Part shown: positions 5,187 through 6,097 of the stretch, in pieces | How positions within the stretch are numbered: the stretch's first letter is position 1 | How the letters are laid out: the number at the start of each line of letters is the position of its first letter | Source of the DNA: an uncultured Selenomonas sp. | Lineage (GTDB): Bacteria; Bacillota; Negativicutes; Selenomonadales; Selenomonadaceae | Direction of reading: 5' to 3' | DNA length: 6,097 nucleotides | Assembly (NCBI GenBank): GCA_947097535.1 | Contig: CAMURM010000112.1 | Coordinates: 1-6,097 of the forward strand | The notes under the pieces: model-generated | Seen by the model: only the letters and a program-made list of their open reading frames with translations | The model's database searches: none | Told to the model about the DNA's origin: nothing | Made by a program: the position numbers and the translations under genes

Positions 5187-6097
5187 AATAAGAACCCGGA
5201 AGATCCAACGAAGGACTCTGCAAGCGAAAAGAGCTTCCTGCAGGGCCGCCATGCAAAAATGTTCGTGCTCATCGCCTGCGTCATGCTCGCCTGCATCGGC
5301 GCCTGGCGCATCGCCTGGAGCGAGCTCCACGCGGACGATACCGCCGCCCCGCAGGCAGCGCAGACAGAGACAGCCGCACAGGAAAGCGAGGCGCCGCCCG
5401 CCGCTCCCGACAAAAAAACACCGCCGAGCGGCAACTACATCGTCGTCGCCGACGACTTCAGCAACCTCCAGATCACCGACGCGCAGACGCCCGTCTACGA
5501 CATCTACACGCTCGCCGAGCGCCGCGAGAAGGGACTGCCCACCGAGATGCCCGACCTCGTTCCCTACACGATGCCGAACGTCGCCTACCTGACCTTCGAC
5601 GACGGCCCCGACGCGAAGAACACGCCTGCCATCCTCGACATCCTCAAGGAGCACGGCATCCACGCGACCTTCTACGTCGTCGGCAGCATGGCGGAGGCGC
5701 ACCCCGACGTCCTCAGGCGCATCTTCGCCGAAGGCCACGCCATCGGCAACCACAGCTACAGCCATCGCTACGACATCCTTTACCCGAACAAGGAAAACTT
5801 TCTCGAAGAGATCGTCCACACCGATGACATCATCTACAACATCCTCGGCGTGCGCCCGCTCCTCGTGCGCGCCCCGGGCGGTGCCGCCAGCATGTTCACG
5901 CCCGGCTACAGCGCCATGCTCAAGGAAAACGGCTATGTGAATCACGACTGGAACGTCAGCAGCGAGGATGCGGCGGGCAATAACATCAGCGTGCAGCATA
6001 TCCTCGGCTCCATCAGCTACACCGTCGCCGCCCGCCCCAAGGATCGCGGCGCCATCGTCCTCATGCACAGCAAGGACGGCAAGGAAACGACGGTCGA
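5175..6097 (+). CDS. Membrane-anchored polysaccharide deacetylase (CE4, NodB homology domain), 3'-truncated by the window
   Basis: CE4 enzymes are metal-dependent N- or O-deacetylases of peptidoglycan or other envelope and matrix polysaccharides. The frame is open for 307 codons to the window end, with no stop reached. A short cytoplasmic N-terminus is followed by one membrane segment (about 29-48), an Ala/Pro/Glu-rich linker (52-85), an uncharacterised stretch (86-135) and the NodB domain. All five CE4 motifs are visible: TFDDGPD (140-146; D142 catalytic base, D143 metal ligand), HSYSH (193-197; metal-binding H193 and H197), RAPGG (232-236), DWNVSSEDA (258-266) and LMHS (296-299, catalytic His298). 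The enzyme should therefore be active and face the periplasm. It begins 29 nt after hisC with no terminator between, so cotranscription is likely. The substrate cannot be told from sequence. Confidence 0.9.
   Translation, partial: MTPLNKNPEDPTKDSASEKSFLQGRHAKMFVLIACVMLACIGAWRIAWSELHADDTAAPQAAQTETAAQESEAPPAAPDKKTPPSGNYIVVADDFSNLQITDAQTPVYDIYTLAERREKGLPTEMPDLVPYTMPNVAYLTFDDGPDAKNTPAILDILKEHGIHATFYVVGSMAEAHPDVLRRIFAEGHAIGNHSYSHRYDILYPNKENFLEEIVHTDDIIYNILGVRPLLVRAPGGAASMFTPGYSAMLKENGYVNHDWNVSSEDAAGNNISVQHILGSISYTVAARPKDRGAIVLMHSKDGKETTV

Noticed and set aside
5046..6068. A 340-codon minus-strand open frame opposite hisC and the deacetylase
   Set aside because: The translation is Val/Asp/Ala/Gly-rich as expected from the antisense of GC-biased codons, and the plus strand has all CE4 motifs.

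Overview
The window looks like chromosomal DNA from a GC-rich anaerobic Negativicute of the Selenomonas type. This is an inference from the style of the proteins, not a database match: an Rpn-family nuclease with a Glu-Ala-Arg-Gly repeat tail, a lipoprotein NagZ, a stand-alone LUD protein with a four-Cys tail, and hisC next to a polysaccharide deacetylase. Most genes have strong G/C at third codon positions. The hicAB block and its promoter are clearly AT-richer and look imported.

Layout. Positions 1-339 hold the 3' part of an HxlR-type regulator whose C-terminus appears frameshifted. A sigma-70-like promoter (314-342) then drives an Rpn/PD-(D/E)XK nuclease gene (389-1252), followed 24 nt later by a GH3 beta-N-acetylhexosaminidase lipoprotein gene, nagZ (1277-2464). 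A 54-nt perfect-stem hairpin (2506-2559) separates this plus-strand unit from a convergent minus-strand hicA-hicB toxin-antitoxin pair (3203-2573). Upstream of hicA on the minus strand is a LUD/LutC-like gene (3927-3283). A divergent promoter region (3928-4098) leads to hisC (4099-5145). A membrane-anchored CE4 polysaccharide deacetylase begins 29 nt after hisC and runs off the window end.

How the genes fit together. nagZ and the deacetylase both act on cell-envelope polysaccharide but lie in separate transcription units. rpn and hicAB are defence or addiction-type genes flanking nagZ. The best candidate for something new is in rpn-nagZ. A 30-nt sequence carrying a Shine-Dalgarno and an ATG occurs twice, exactly, 258 nt apart. 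The downstream copy supplies the start of nagZ. The upstream copy lies in frame inside rpn and would start a 77-residue C-terminal product, placed as expected for an intragenic Rpn antitoxin (RpnS-like).

No tRNA, rRNA, CRISPR array, insertion sequence or origin was recognised. No gene-free stretch exceeds 300 bases; the longest is 3928-4098, or 252-388 if the regulator ends at 251.
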